In this document: piece after piece, positions 32,722-41,055 of the stretch
How positions within the stretch are numbered: the first letter of the stretch is position 1
Layout of the letters: each line of letters starts with the position of its first letter
Source of the DNA: Saprospirales bacterium
Lineage (GTDB): Bacteria > Bacteroidota > Bacteroidia > Chitinophagales > Saprospiraceae
Length of the DNA: 64,000 bases
Assembly (NCBI GenBank): GCA_016711045.1
Contig: JADJTT010000008.1
Coordinates: forward strand, 62,001 to 126,000
Direction: 5' to 3'
Notes under the pieces: model-generated
What the model saw: the letters and a program-made list of their open reading frames with translations, nothing else
What the model was told of the DNA's origin: nothing
Database searches by the model: none
Made by a program: the position numbers and the translations under genes

Positions 32722-34233
32722 TCACTCCCGTCCAAAGACATTAAACGACAGTCCCAAGAACACTCCGAGTTCGTAGTGGGAGAATACCGGAATTTCGCCT
32801 TGAAAACCGTCGTACCGGTCGCCGGATTGATATCCTTCATCCAGGCGTTTGGCTTGTGCGCCGGTCAATCCGGCGGAAAAAACGAGCCGCTCCCGCTTGC
32901 CGATGAAGAGCGAAGGTCCCAGGAAGAAAGCCGCCGACTGGCCCTCCGACGCGGCCATTAGCGGGAGACCTACCCCAAAGCTGCCTCCCCACGACAGGTT
33001 TTGTTTTCCCTGGGTGTAAAAGTGCAGAAAGCTGACCAGCGAGGGAAAGAACTGATTGGCTGGCCTGCTACCGATCAAACCTTCGTGAATAAAGTACTCC
33101 TCGACTGGCTTGAGGAAACTCCCGAAGCCCATGCCCACGCTGGCATTGACCTTAAATCCCCCATATGCAGACACTTTGATGATCCGCTTGCGAAATGCCT
33201 GGCCTGCTTCCATGCCCAGGCGCTCCGCCACCTCTCCCTGTATTTGAATGGCTACTTCGTAGGTGAGCTGATCGCGCTCCGCCAATTGCTGGCTGTGCAG
33301 GCTAAAGGGCGTCATGTCCACTTCCTTGAGTCGAAGGCGCAGGTTCTCCCATTCGGAGGGGCTTTTTTGCTGCAATTGCTCGTCAAATTCCTCCGCCAAC
33401 TCAATCGATTCCTCGAGCAACTTCTTGTACTGGCCGGATACGGCGATGGCCTGGCCCATGGTTTGCACCAGCGCCTGCACGGGTTCCTGGTCGGAATCTT
33501 GCCATAGGGCTTGCTGAACCTCGACGGTTTCCACCAGCAGGGAAAGGGAATCGCGCTGGTCTTTCAGGGATCGCAGCAGGCGCCGGTGGCGGCTGGCGCT
33601 CTGGCGAAAATCGAGTTCAACCGATTTTTTATCCAGCACTTCCCGGTACCGCGCAGCTTCTTCCTGCACCAGGGAAGGTGGCAGGAAGGGGTTGCCCAGC
33701 ATGGCGTCGAGTGCTTCTCCCATATCTTCTATTTGCAGGAACGCTTGCTCCAACTCTTCCACTTCCTGAAATCCGGAGCGGATCGACCGGTCGAGCCCAT
33801 GCAGGTCCTCAAGGGTTTGCACGACCTCCGACAAGGGCCCACGCGCATTGCCAATGGCCGGAATAGCGGGCATGGAAGGGTATTCCTCAAACGAACTGAG
33901 GATGGTGATCTTTCCGGCATTGGACGGAGGAGCCCCAATAGATCCCGCTGCTTTCGCTCCGAGCGGATCAGGGAGCAAGGCACTTCCCGTTGCCATCCCG
34001 GGCGAAATATCCTCCTGCAGGGTTTGAATACCGGTTTGGAGCGCATACCGGTTGTATTCCACCAAATGAAAATTGACCTGGCTGCCATGCCGGACAATCG
34101 GGCGGTTCAGGGATTTTCCATTGCTCATGTACCAGATCGAATCGCGGAACACGTCGTAGTAGATGTGCAGGTCTTGCGCAATAAGACCTGAAAAGGAAAA
34201 AATGAGGGCTGCAATAAGCGAAATCCGGGTCAT
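32722..34233 (-). CDS. exported coiled-coil protein of unknown function, probable outer-membrane C-terminus
   Basis: A 503-residue protein with signal peptide MTRISLIAALIFSFSGLIAQ. Residues about 115-330 are helical with coiled-coil character (EVVQTLEDLHGLDRSIRSGF, LLEESIELAEEFDEQLQQK). The last 150 residues alternate hydrophobic strands (VSAYGGFKVNASVGMGFGSF, ending in FLGLSFNVFGRE), like a small outer-membrane barrel. No family recognised. The 37-bp spacing from the caspase-like gene upstream on the same strand indicates an operon. An upstream extension of the frame overlaps that gene and was not used. Confidence 0.7.
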   Translation of the reverse strand: MTRISLIAALIFSFSGLIAQDLHIYYDVFRDSIWYMSNGKSLNRPIVRHGSQVNFHLVEYNRYALQTGIQTLQEDISPGMATGSALLPDPLGAKAAGSIGAPPSNAGKITILSSFEEYPSMPAIPAIGNARGPLSEVVQTLEDLHGLDRSIRSGFQEVEELEQAFLQIEDMGEALDAMLGNPFLPPSLVQEEAARYREVLDKKSVELDFRQSASRHRRLLRSLKDQRDSLSLLVETVEVQQALWQDSDQEPVQALVQTMGQAIAVSGQYKKLLEESIELAEEFDEQLQQKSPSEWENLRLRLKEVDMTPFSLHSQQLAERDQLTYEVAIQIQGEVAERLGMEAGQAFRKRIIKVSAYGGFKVNASVGMGFGSFLKPVEEYFIHEGLIGSRPANQFFPSLVSFLHFYTQGKQNLSWGGSFGVGLPLMAASEGQSAAFFLGPSLFIGKRERLVFSAGLTGAQAKRLDEGYQSGDRYDGFQGEIPVFSHYELGVFLGLSFNVFGRE

Positions 34234-34270
34234 GGGGGTGTTTGGTTTAGTGTGTGTATTTAGGGGGTAT

Positions 34271-35197
34271 CTAGTCTTCAAAAAGGGGGATGTCCAAATC
34301 CCCTTCTGCGGCTGGCTGCTGGTAGGGTGCAATCGCTTGCATAACCTGCTGTATCTGTTCAAACAAAGCCCGAAAGGTGCGGGGCGTCCCGGCTTCCCGA
34401 AGGCCCTGGTTCAGGGCATAGCTCAGCGGTCCACAGGTTTGATCGCTGCCAGGCGGAGTGTATTCCCAGTTCAATTGGTTGCCCTGGGAGGCGGAAAACA
34501 CGATGCAGGGCGCCCAGGTATCCAATTTCTCAGAGGTAGTCTCCCAGGTTTGTTCTATTTGGGGAGCCGTCTCCGTCCGGATATACCGCCAATATCCCTC
34601 TGCGGCCATGGGGATGGTCGCTCCCCGGTGGAAACCCTGGCCCCGGGTCGCGGTGCCGGAATGGCAGGCATCGAGGGTGAGAAAAACCCCTCCCTCAGGA
34701 CCCAATACCGGCCGGAGCGCCTGTATCCATTCGCGGAGATAGTCGTCGGTGAGCAAGCGCTCGCCCTGGTAGGTAGCCGAAAAGTGCAGGGGAGAGTCGT
34801 AGGGCACCAGGGCTTCGTCAAACCCATCGGCCTCGTCTCCGTCTGTATCCTGTTTTTGCTGCCCGTGGCCGGAAAAGTGAAAATAGATAAAATCACCGGG
34901 TTGGGCGCCAGCCTTCAGCGCCTCCAGCGCTGCCACGATCTGCTGGAAAGTAGCGGCTTTATCCTGCAAGACCTGCACATGGTCGTCGGGAATGCCTAAA
35001 TGGCGGGCAGCTTCCCGAACCAGCGGAAGATCGTTTTCAGAATGAATGTCGTCCCAGCCCGTTCTCGGGCCATACTGGCCAATCGCAATGATCAGGGCCC
35101 GCTTCTGAGGTGTGGGAAATCGCGAATTTGCGCGGCCAAAATCGCAAGTGGAAAAAAGCATAAGGCCGCTGATAAACAAGCTTTTGCAGAGTTTCAT
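34271..35197 (-). CDS. caspase-like (C14) peptidase, exported
   Basis: A 308-residue caspase/metacaspase-fold peptidase. The catalytic dyad is visible: histidine in FIYFHFSGHGQQ (about residue 115) and cysteine in VFLTLDACHSGT (about 182); DTDGDEADGFDEALVPYDS is the loop common in bacterial orthocaspases. A hydrophobic N-terminus ending in FSTC suggests a lipoprotein or secretion signal, so it probably works in the periplasm. ATG 35197 is used rather than an earlier TTG. It is followed by a coiled-coil/barrel protein gene, a possible substrate or partner, and both lie between two potassium-channel genes. Confidence 0.88.
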   Translation of the reverse strand: MKLCKSLFISGLMLFSTCDFGRANSRFPTPQKRALIIAIGQYGPRTGWDDIHSENDLPLVREAARHLGIPDDHVQVLQDKAATFQQIVAALEALKAGAQPGDFIYFHFSGHGQQKQDTDGDEADGFDEALVPYDSPLHFSATYQGERLLTDDYLREWIQALRPVLGPEGGVFLTLDACHSGTATRGQGFHRGATIPMAAEGYWRYIRTETAPQIEQTWETTSEKLDTWAPCIVFSASQGNQLNWEYTPPGSDQTCGPLSYALNQGLREAGTPRTFRALFEQIQQVMQAIAPYQQPAAEGDLDIPLFED

Positions 35198-35403
35198 AAG
35201 CTGTGACAAAAGGATGAAAAATCGTAAAAAGCGGCATGCAAAGTGGTTTTTAAAGGAAGGTTATGGTTGCATAATGCAAAAGGGGGTATCTGGTAACAGT
35301 TTATTAACATTAAAATTTGAAGAACAGGATAAACAGAGATTGTGAACCGAACTATGGTTGTGCCCGTTTTTCTTTGTATTTTAGAGCCGAAACAAGACCT
35401 GAC

Positions 35404-36513
35404 ATGCGCAAGAGAAGACCCCGAATTCCAAGACAACCGGAACTGAATTCCACCGCTTTGGGACGCATCAAAGGGGCGGAATTTTTTCAATATACGGGCT
35501 CCTATCTCAGCATGCGGATATCCCTTCTTTTGCTGCTCGGATCACTGACAATGGGGGTAGGCGGATTTATTTACCTGGAAGGATACTCTCTGCGGGAAGC
35601 TTTTTACATGACCATTATCACCATCTCCACAGTGGGCTATACCGAGGTGCGCCCCCTGAGTCCGGATGGCCAGATCTTCGTTTCCTTCCTTATCCTGCTA
35701 TACATCGGGGTCTTCACCTATAGTGTGTCGGCGTTTTCTTATTATGTGATCCAGGGGGAGTTTTTCAAACAGATCCACCTCAATTTTCTGGCAAAAAAGA
35801 TTAAAGAGTTGAGAAATCATGTCATTATTTGCGGCTTTGGGAAGTACGGCAAGGAGATTGCTGCCCATTTCCTGGCACATAGAGTGCCTTTCGTGGTAAT
35901 TGAGCGCGCTACGGAGGAGATCGAGGCAATCCAAAAAGGAACAGCCCGCATTTTGTACATCGAAGACGATGCCACACACGACGAAGCGTTGGTCAAAGCA
36001 GGTATCGAGCATGCGGCGGCGTTGATCTCCGCCCTTCCGGATGATGCGGAGAATGTTTTCACCGTGTTGTCAGCCCGGCAACTCAATCCGCGTATCAATA
36101 TCATCAGCAGGGCGCGCGACCCGAAGTCACAACGCAAGCTCATGCGGGCCGGAGCCAACCATGTGGTCATGCCCGAACAGATCGGCGGTTTTTACATGGC
36201 TACGCTGGTGAGCAAACCCGGAGCGGTCGAGTTTTTCTCGTTTATCACCAACCACTACGGCTCGGATATTGACTTTGAAGAATTGCACTACGAGCAATTG
36301 CCCCCGGCTTGTCAGGGAAGTTCGATCCGGGAATTGTCGTTGCGGAAAGCCTCCGGAATCAACATTATCGGGTTTAAAAAAGGGGAGGGAGAGTTTATTG
36401 TCAACCCCGAGCCCGATGTGGTGCTGGTACCGGGCTCCAGCTTTATCCTGATGGGTAATACGGCGCAAATGCATGCCCTCCACGATTATCTCGACCACTA
36501 TGAAAAGGCTTAG
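35404..36513 (+). CDS. two-helix potassium channel with RCK/TrkA domains
   Basis: A 369-residue channel of the MthK/Kch-like type: two membrane helices around a pore with the filter TISTVGYTEV (near residue 75; TVGYTE rather than TVGYGD), then an RCK N domain with Rossmann motif VIICGFGKYGKEIAAHF (about 140) and an RCK C domain (IGFKKGEGEFIVNPEPDVVL onward). Ligand gating by nucleotides or calcium is typical of the family. The TTG-started extension to 35317 is rejected because ATG 35404 begins a basic segment preceding the first helix. It overlaps the convergent acyl-CoA ligase gene by 4 bp. Confidence 0.9.
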   Translation: MRKRRPRIPRQPELNSTALGRIKGAEFFQYTGSYLSMRISLLLLLGSLTMGVGGFIYLEGYSLREAFYMTIITISTVGYTEVRPLSPDGQIFVSFLILLYIGVFTYSVSAFSYYVIQGEFFKQIHLNFLAKKIKELRNHVIICGFGKYGKEIAAHFLAHRVPFVVIERATEEIEAIQKGTARILYIEDDATHDEALVKAGIEHAAALISALPDDAENVFTVLSARQLNPRINIISRARDPKSQRKLMRAGANHVVMPEQIGGFYMATLVSKPGAVEFFSFITNHYGSDIDFEELHYEQLPPACQGSSIRELSLRKASGINIIGFKKGEGEFIVNPEPDVVLVPGSSFILMGNTAQMHALHDYLDHYEKA

Positions 36514-39215
36514 GATATTTCCGCTGCCGCTGCCGTTTTCTCCAAATCCAATTCCACATAGTAGGCGTCGTATCCTTCCTGCCGGAACGTGAATCCCTTC
36601 CGCTCAAAGATGCCGATCATCCCTTCATTGTTGCTCAGCACGCTGGCATAGATCTTTCGGATGTCGCGTTCCCTGGCTATTTCCAGACTAAAATCCGTCA
36701 TTTTACTGCCCAGCCCTTGGCCCTGCCAGGGGTCAGCCACCACGATGGCATATTCGGCGTTTTCGTTCCAGGCATCGCCTACCAGGCGCACCACGCCGGC
36801 CATGCGGGGCGGACCATCCGGGGTTTCCTGTATTTCGGCGATGATGGCCATTTCCCGGTCGTAGTCGATCTGGGTAAACCGGGTCAGGAGCTCATGGGTT
36901 ACATGGGGTACGTACCCAAAAAACCGAAAATAGACCGTTTCTTTTGACAGCACCGTAAACATCTCCGCTTCCAGGGGTTCATCCTCGGGACGAATCGCGC
37001 GGAGCAGGGCCGTTTGCCCGTTTTTAAGCGTCACCCGCCGGCTGTATTGGGCCGGGTAGGGAGATATGACCAAATGGGCATAGGGTTGCCGGCGCTTGTT
37101 GAATTTGGGTTTTTCCAAATGAACTTTCGCATCCAGGACAACCCCTCCGTATTCGTCTACCGCGAATGGGTTGATCTCAATTTCGGTGATCTCTGGAAAG
37201 TCCATCACCAGATAGGCGAATTTGTACAGGACAAATTGAATAGCAGCCAGGTCGATCCCTTTGGATTCGCGGTAGCCCTTCAGCAATTGGTAGATCTTGG
37301 TGCCTTCGATGAGGCCTTTTGCCAGGGCCATGTTCAACGGTGGAAGGCCTACGTTCCGGTCGAGGAAGATCTCTACGGCCACCCCGCCCATTCCAAAGAG
37401 GATGATGGGGCCGAAGATGGGGTCTTTCCTGGCGCCGATGATGAGCTCGTAGCGTTTTTCGGTATAGGGTTCCACTAATACCCCACGAACCACTTTATCG
37501 CTATGATGCGTTCTGGCCGCTTCCACCAACTCGGTGAAGGCCATCCGGGCCTGGTTGGCATTATGAATGGGATATTTGACGCCGCCGAAGTCGGATTTAT
37601 GGACCGAGGCGTTGAGTTCTGCTTTCATGACGACCGGAAACCCCATTTCCCGAGCGGCATTGGCCGCACCCGTTTCGGAGGTCACCAGATGACTTTCAAT
37701 GACCGGGATCTCAAATGTGGCCAGCAGGGCCTTGGCTTCTGCTTCGGAGAGGCTGTCGCGCTCTTCCCCCAATGCCTTATCGATGAGGCGCTGCGCTTCC
37801 GCTTTGTCGGGCGTGAAGCTCCGGGGGATCTCCATGGGTGTTTCGTGGAGCAATTGCTGGTTGAGGGTATAGCTGCACATGAAGAGGAATACCTCTATGG
37901 CGCTTTCCGGGTACCGGTAATTGGGCACTTTTTCATTCTCCAGGATATCCCGGGCTGTCTGCACTTCTTTTTCTCCCATCCAGGTAGCCAGAATGGGTTT
38001 TCTGGACCGGTGGGAGATCTTTCCCACGGCCCGTGCCACCTCATCGGGGCTGGATATCCCTTGTGGCGCCAGGATGACGAGTATCCCGTCGACGCCCCGG
38101 TCTTCCAGGGCCAGGGATAGCGCCTGGCTATACCGCTCCGGAGTAGCATCGCCCAAAATATCAATGGGGTTGCTTTTACTCCAGTCGGCAGGGAGCACTT
38201 CATTGAGTTTTTGGATGGTTTCTTTGGAGAGTTTCGCCAGCCTACCGCCTTTATGGATGAGGAAGTCGGTAGCCAATACGCCAGGTCCCCCGGCATTGGT
38301 GATGATGGCAAGCCGGTTGTCGTCCGGCCGCGGCTGCATGGCCATGGCCTGTGCGCTGTGAAACAGCTGGGCAATGGTATTCACCCGCACCACCCCTGCC
38401 CGGTGGAAAGCGGCAGAGAAGGCTGCATCATTTCCAGCGAGAGTACCCGTATGTGAAAGGGTGGCCTGGGCGCCTTCCAGGCTCTTTCCGGCTTTTAGCA
38501 CGATAATGGGTTTACTGTGGGAAAAAGCCCGGGCTGCGCTCATAAACCGGCGGGCGTCCTTCAGCGATTCCATGTAGATAAGGATGGAAGAAGTGTGGGA
38601 GTCCATCCCGAAATAATCGATCAGGTCATGAAAGCCGATATCGATCATGGAACCTACGGAGACAAAATGGCTGAATCCCACATTTTGCTCGGCAGCCCAG
38701 TCCAGGACCGAACTACCCAGGGCCCCGCTTTGCGAGATCAGGACGATCCTGCCGGGGAGCACTTTTTGGTTGAGAAAAGTGGCGTTGAGTCCCAGCAGCG
38801 GATTGATAAAGCCAATACAATTAGGGCCCAGGATCCGGATCTTATACTTGGCGGCAATTTTTTTAATCTTCTCAAAACGCTTGCTCCCTTCCCCGCCTAC
38901 TTCGATAAAACCGGACGACAAGATCACGGCTGCTTCCACGCCGGCTTTTCCGCATTGTTCGACCACCTCGGGAACGGTTTCAGCGGGGGTGGCGATGATG
39001 ACGAGGTCTACGGTTTCCGGCACATTTTTTATAGACTTGAAAGCGGGTCTGCCGTGTATGGTGTCGTGCTGGATGTTAACGGGGTAAACTTTTCCCCCAT
39101 AAGATCCGGACAACAGGTTTCGAATGAGTACATAGCCTACCGATCCTTTCCGGTCGGAAGCTCCAATTGCAGCGATGCTTTTGGGGTTGAACAGTTTTTC
39201 AAGTTGGGCGCGCAT
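36510..39215 (-). CDS. acyl-CoA synthetase (NDP-forming) fused to a GNAT acetyltransferase
   Basis: A 901-residue two-enzyme protein. Domain order: CoA-binding (GAIGASDRKGSVGYVLIRNLL, residues 15-110), succinyl-CoA-ligase-like domains with the phospho-histidine region LSHTGTLAGNDAAFS (near 255), an ATP-grasp domain (about 480-700), and a C-terminal GNAT domain (about 735-890; acetyl-CoA loop DPWQGQGLGSKMTDF). The same architecture occurs in protein lysine acetyltransferases of the Pat/PatZ type, in which the ligase part is usually catalytically altered; here the key histidine is present, so both activities are possible. A histone-deacetylase-like gene follows 7 bp upstream on the map, pairing acylation with deacylation. 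Confidence 0.9.
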   Translation of the reverse strand: MRAQLEKLFNPKSIAAIGASDRKGSVGYVLIRNLLSGSYGGKVYPVNIQHDTIHGRPAFKSIKNVPETVDLVIIATPAETVPEVVEQCGKAGVEAAVILSSGFIEVGGEGSKRFEKIKKIAAKYKIRILGPNCIGFINPLLGLNATFLNQKVLPGRIVLISQSGALGSSVLDWAAEQNVGFSHFVSVGSMIDIGFHDLIDYFGMDSHTSSILIYMESLKDARRFMSAARAFSHSKPIIVLKAGKSLEGAQATLSHTGTLAGNDAAFSAAFHRAGVVRVNTIAQLFHSAQAMAMQPRPDDNRLAIITNAGGPGVLATDFLIHKGGRLAKLSKETIQKLNEVLPADWSKSNPIDILGDATPERYSQALSLALEDRGVDGILVILAPQGISSPDEVARAVGKISHRSRKPILATWMGEKEVQTARDILENEKVPNYRYPESAIEVFLFMCSYTLNQQLLHETPMEIPRSFTPDKAEAQRLIDKALGEERDSLSEAEAKALLATFEIPVIESHLVTSETGAANAAREMGFPVVMKAELNASVHKSDFGGVKYPIHNANQARMAFTELVEAARTHHSDKVVRGVLVEPYTEKRYELIIGARKDPIFGPIILFGMGGVAVEIFLDRNVGLPPLNMALAKGLIEGTKIYQLLKGYRESKGIDLAAIQFVLYKFAYLVMDFPEITEIEINPFAVDEYGGVVLDAKVHLEKPKFNKRRQPYAHLVISPYPAQYSRRVTLKNGQTALLRAIRPEDEPLEAEMFTVLSKETVYFRFFGYVPHVTHELLTRFTQIDYDREMAIIAEIQETPDGPPRMAGVVRLVGDAWNENAEYAIVVADPWQGQGLGSKMTDFSLEIARERDIRKIYASVLSNNEGMIGIFERKGFTFRQEGYDAYYVELDLEKTAAAAEIS

Positions 39216-39222
39216 AGGTTGA

Positions 39223-40179
39223 TTAAAATTTCCAAAACTGACGGAGGTGCATAATAGCGCTTTGCAGGTTTAGCTCATAGGTCTGCCAGACTTGCAGGGA
39301 CGATTCGGTTGGTTTTTCCGGATGGGGGATAGGTTCTCCATTGATCCCGCTTATGAAATTGTAGACGCATTTGGGCAGTTCTTCCACGTTATATCCCCCT
39401 TCGAGGGTGGCAAAGATATGGGAGAAACGCTCCCGCAGGAGTTCTCCAATTCGGTAATACAAACCTGCGGTGGTGCGCAGTTCGAGCAGCAGGTCGTATT
39501 GGTGGGCGTCAAACCCGGCAGAAACAGCTACGATATCGGGTTGAAATTGCTCGGCAATAGGGAGGAAGGAGGTAAAGGCATTCATAAAAATATCATCGCC
39601 CGAACCGGGGGGAAGGGGGGCCATTACGGTATAGCCTCGTCCTTCGTCCTTACCGATCTCGTTGGTCCACCCGTGTCCAGGGAAAGCCGGGAATTGGTGG
39701 ATCGACCAATACATCACCTGTTTGGATTCGTAAAAAATAGCGCTGGTTCCATCGCCCAGGTGGCCGTCGAAGTCGCAGATCAGTACTTTCTTCCCTTGCC
39801 GGGCAAGGTGTTCGGCGGCAATCGATACGTTGTTGAAGAGGCAAAAGCCGCTGGCTCGTTCGGGGTAGGCATGGTGACCGGGCGGCCGTGCCAGAGCAAA
39901 GTCGCCTTGTTCGGCGGCCTGGATCGTAGCGCCCACTGCCCGAATCGCTGCTTCATAGCTACCCGGAGAGGTGGCGGTGTCCTGATCGAGGTGAAGCCCG
40001 CCTGCACAGGATCGCTTCACTTTTTCGATGTATTCCTGGGTATGGATCAGGGGCAGATATGTTTCCCCATTTGGGGCAGGGGTGATAGGCAATGGCCCGA
40101 AAGCCTCCAGTCGCTTGTGGTTTTCGGGGTGCATGCCGGTATTGTGTTCCAGAAAAACAGGATCATACAGCAACTTCAT
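39223..40179 (-). CDS. histone-deacetylase family protein (class II-like deacylase)
   Basis: A 318-residue arginase/deacetylase-fold enzyme. Signature motifs are present: RPPGHHA (charge-relay histidines), ICDFDGHLGDGT (zinc-binding Asp and His), VSAGFDAHQYD and LEGGYNVE. Bacterial relatives deacetylate acetoin-utilisation proteins, polyamines or protein lysines. It is next to a fused acyl-CoA ligase/GNAT protein, so reversing protein acetylation is an attractive but unproven role. Start at ATG 40179; an earlier TTG was rejected. Confidence 0.9.
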   Translation of the reverse strand: MKLLYDPVFLEHNTGMHPENHKRLEAFGPLPITPAPNGETYLPLIHTQEYIEKVKRSCAGGLHLDQDTATSPGSYEAAIRAVGATIQAAEQGDFALARPPGHHAYPERASGFCLFNNVSIAAEHLARQGKKVLICDFDGHLGDGTSAIFYESKQVMYWSIHQFPAFPGHGWTNEIGKDEGRGYTVMAPLPPGSGDDIFMNAFTSFLPIAEQFQPDIVAVSAGFDAHQYDLLLELRTTAGLYYRIGELLRERFSHIFATLEGGYNVEELPKCVYNFISGINGEPIPHPEKPTESSLQVWQTYELNLQSAIMHLRQFWKF

Positions 40180-40197
40180 AGCTGTGGTATTTGACAA

Positions 40198-41055
40198 TTA
40201 GTGCTCTTCTTCGCGGAAGATCAACAAGGGAATCCGGGTTTGCAAGGCCATATGCCGGGTATGGCTTTTGTGAAACAGGCGCTCGAAAAAATTCCGGTGC
40301 GGAGTCGTCATCACCATCAGGTCCACATCGTAGGTTTCGGCAAAATCATTCAGGGTGGTGGACAGGTTTTCGCCTTTGAGCTGGTGAAACTGGATCTGCA
40401 GGGAAGGGACATGCAGGGAAAAGAAAGTTTCCAGGTCGTTCATATCCAGCACCTTCCCTGTGTCGTTTTCCGACTCCACATGGACACAGTGCAAAATGGG
40501 ATGGAAGGGGTCCAACTGCTTGGTCAGTTCCCATATATGATACGGATCAGCTTCCTTCAGGTCGGTGGCAAATGCCAGGATCTGGAGTTTCTCCAGTTTG
40601 GCTTCTTCCGGGATAGCCAGTACATGGCACTTGGTGCGTTCAATGACTTCAGAGGTGACGCTCCCGAAGAGTTTTTCCAGGGTATTGTGTTCGCCCTGGG
40701 TACCCATCACGATGAGTTCAATATCATCCCGTTGGGAAAAAGAGGTGATCGTCGAAGCCGGTGAGCCGATCTCTACCTGGGTTTCGATGGTAGCCGTATT
40801 TTCCAATAAATCGGCCACCATATCCACGGAAGTATCGACAAAGGCTTCCAGCATGCTTCTGGCTACTTCGATCTTTTTCTTGGTAGCCTGGGAAGCCATG
40901 ACCGGGAGGTCCATGCCCTCATATTGGGGGTAGATCGCGTGCAGCACCTGGATCTCCGCTTCCAGTTTATCGGCCAGGAGCAGTGTGTAGCGGAACGCAT
41001 TTTGCGCGGCTTCTGAGAAATCCGTGGGGAATAGGATACGCTTAATTTTTTTCAT
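40198..41055 (-). CDS. universal stress protein, tandem UspA domains
   Basis: A 285-residue protein with two UspA domains. The first starts MKKIKRILFPTDFSEAAQNA and ends with an ATP-binding G-x-x-x-x-x-x-x-x-G-(S/T) motif (GTQGEHNTLEKLFGSVTSEV); the second lies in the last 140 residues and ends with TPHRNFFERLF, lacking the full glycine motif. Start ATG 41055 overlaps the end of ftsH by 14 bp, so the two are translated from one message. Such proteins accumulate in stationary phase and stress. Confidence 0.9.
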   Translation of the reverse strand: MKKIKRILFPTDFSEAAQNAFRYTLLLADKLEAEIQVLHAIYPQYEGMDLPVMASQATKKKIEVARSMLEAFVDTSVDMVADLLENTATIETQVEIGSPASTITSFSQRDDIELIVMGTQGEHNTLEKLFGSVTSEVIERTKCHVLAIPEEAKLEKLQILAFATDLKEADPYHIWELTKQLDPFHPILHCVHVESENDTGKVLDMNDLETFFSLHVPSLQIQFHQLKGENLSTTLNDFAETYDVDLMVMTTPHRNFFERLFHKSHTRHMALQTRIPLLIFREEEH

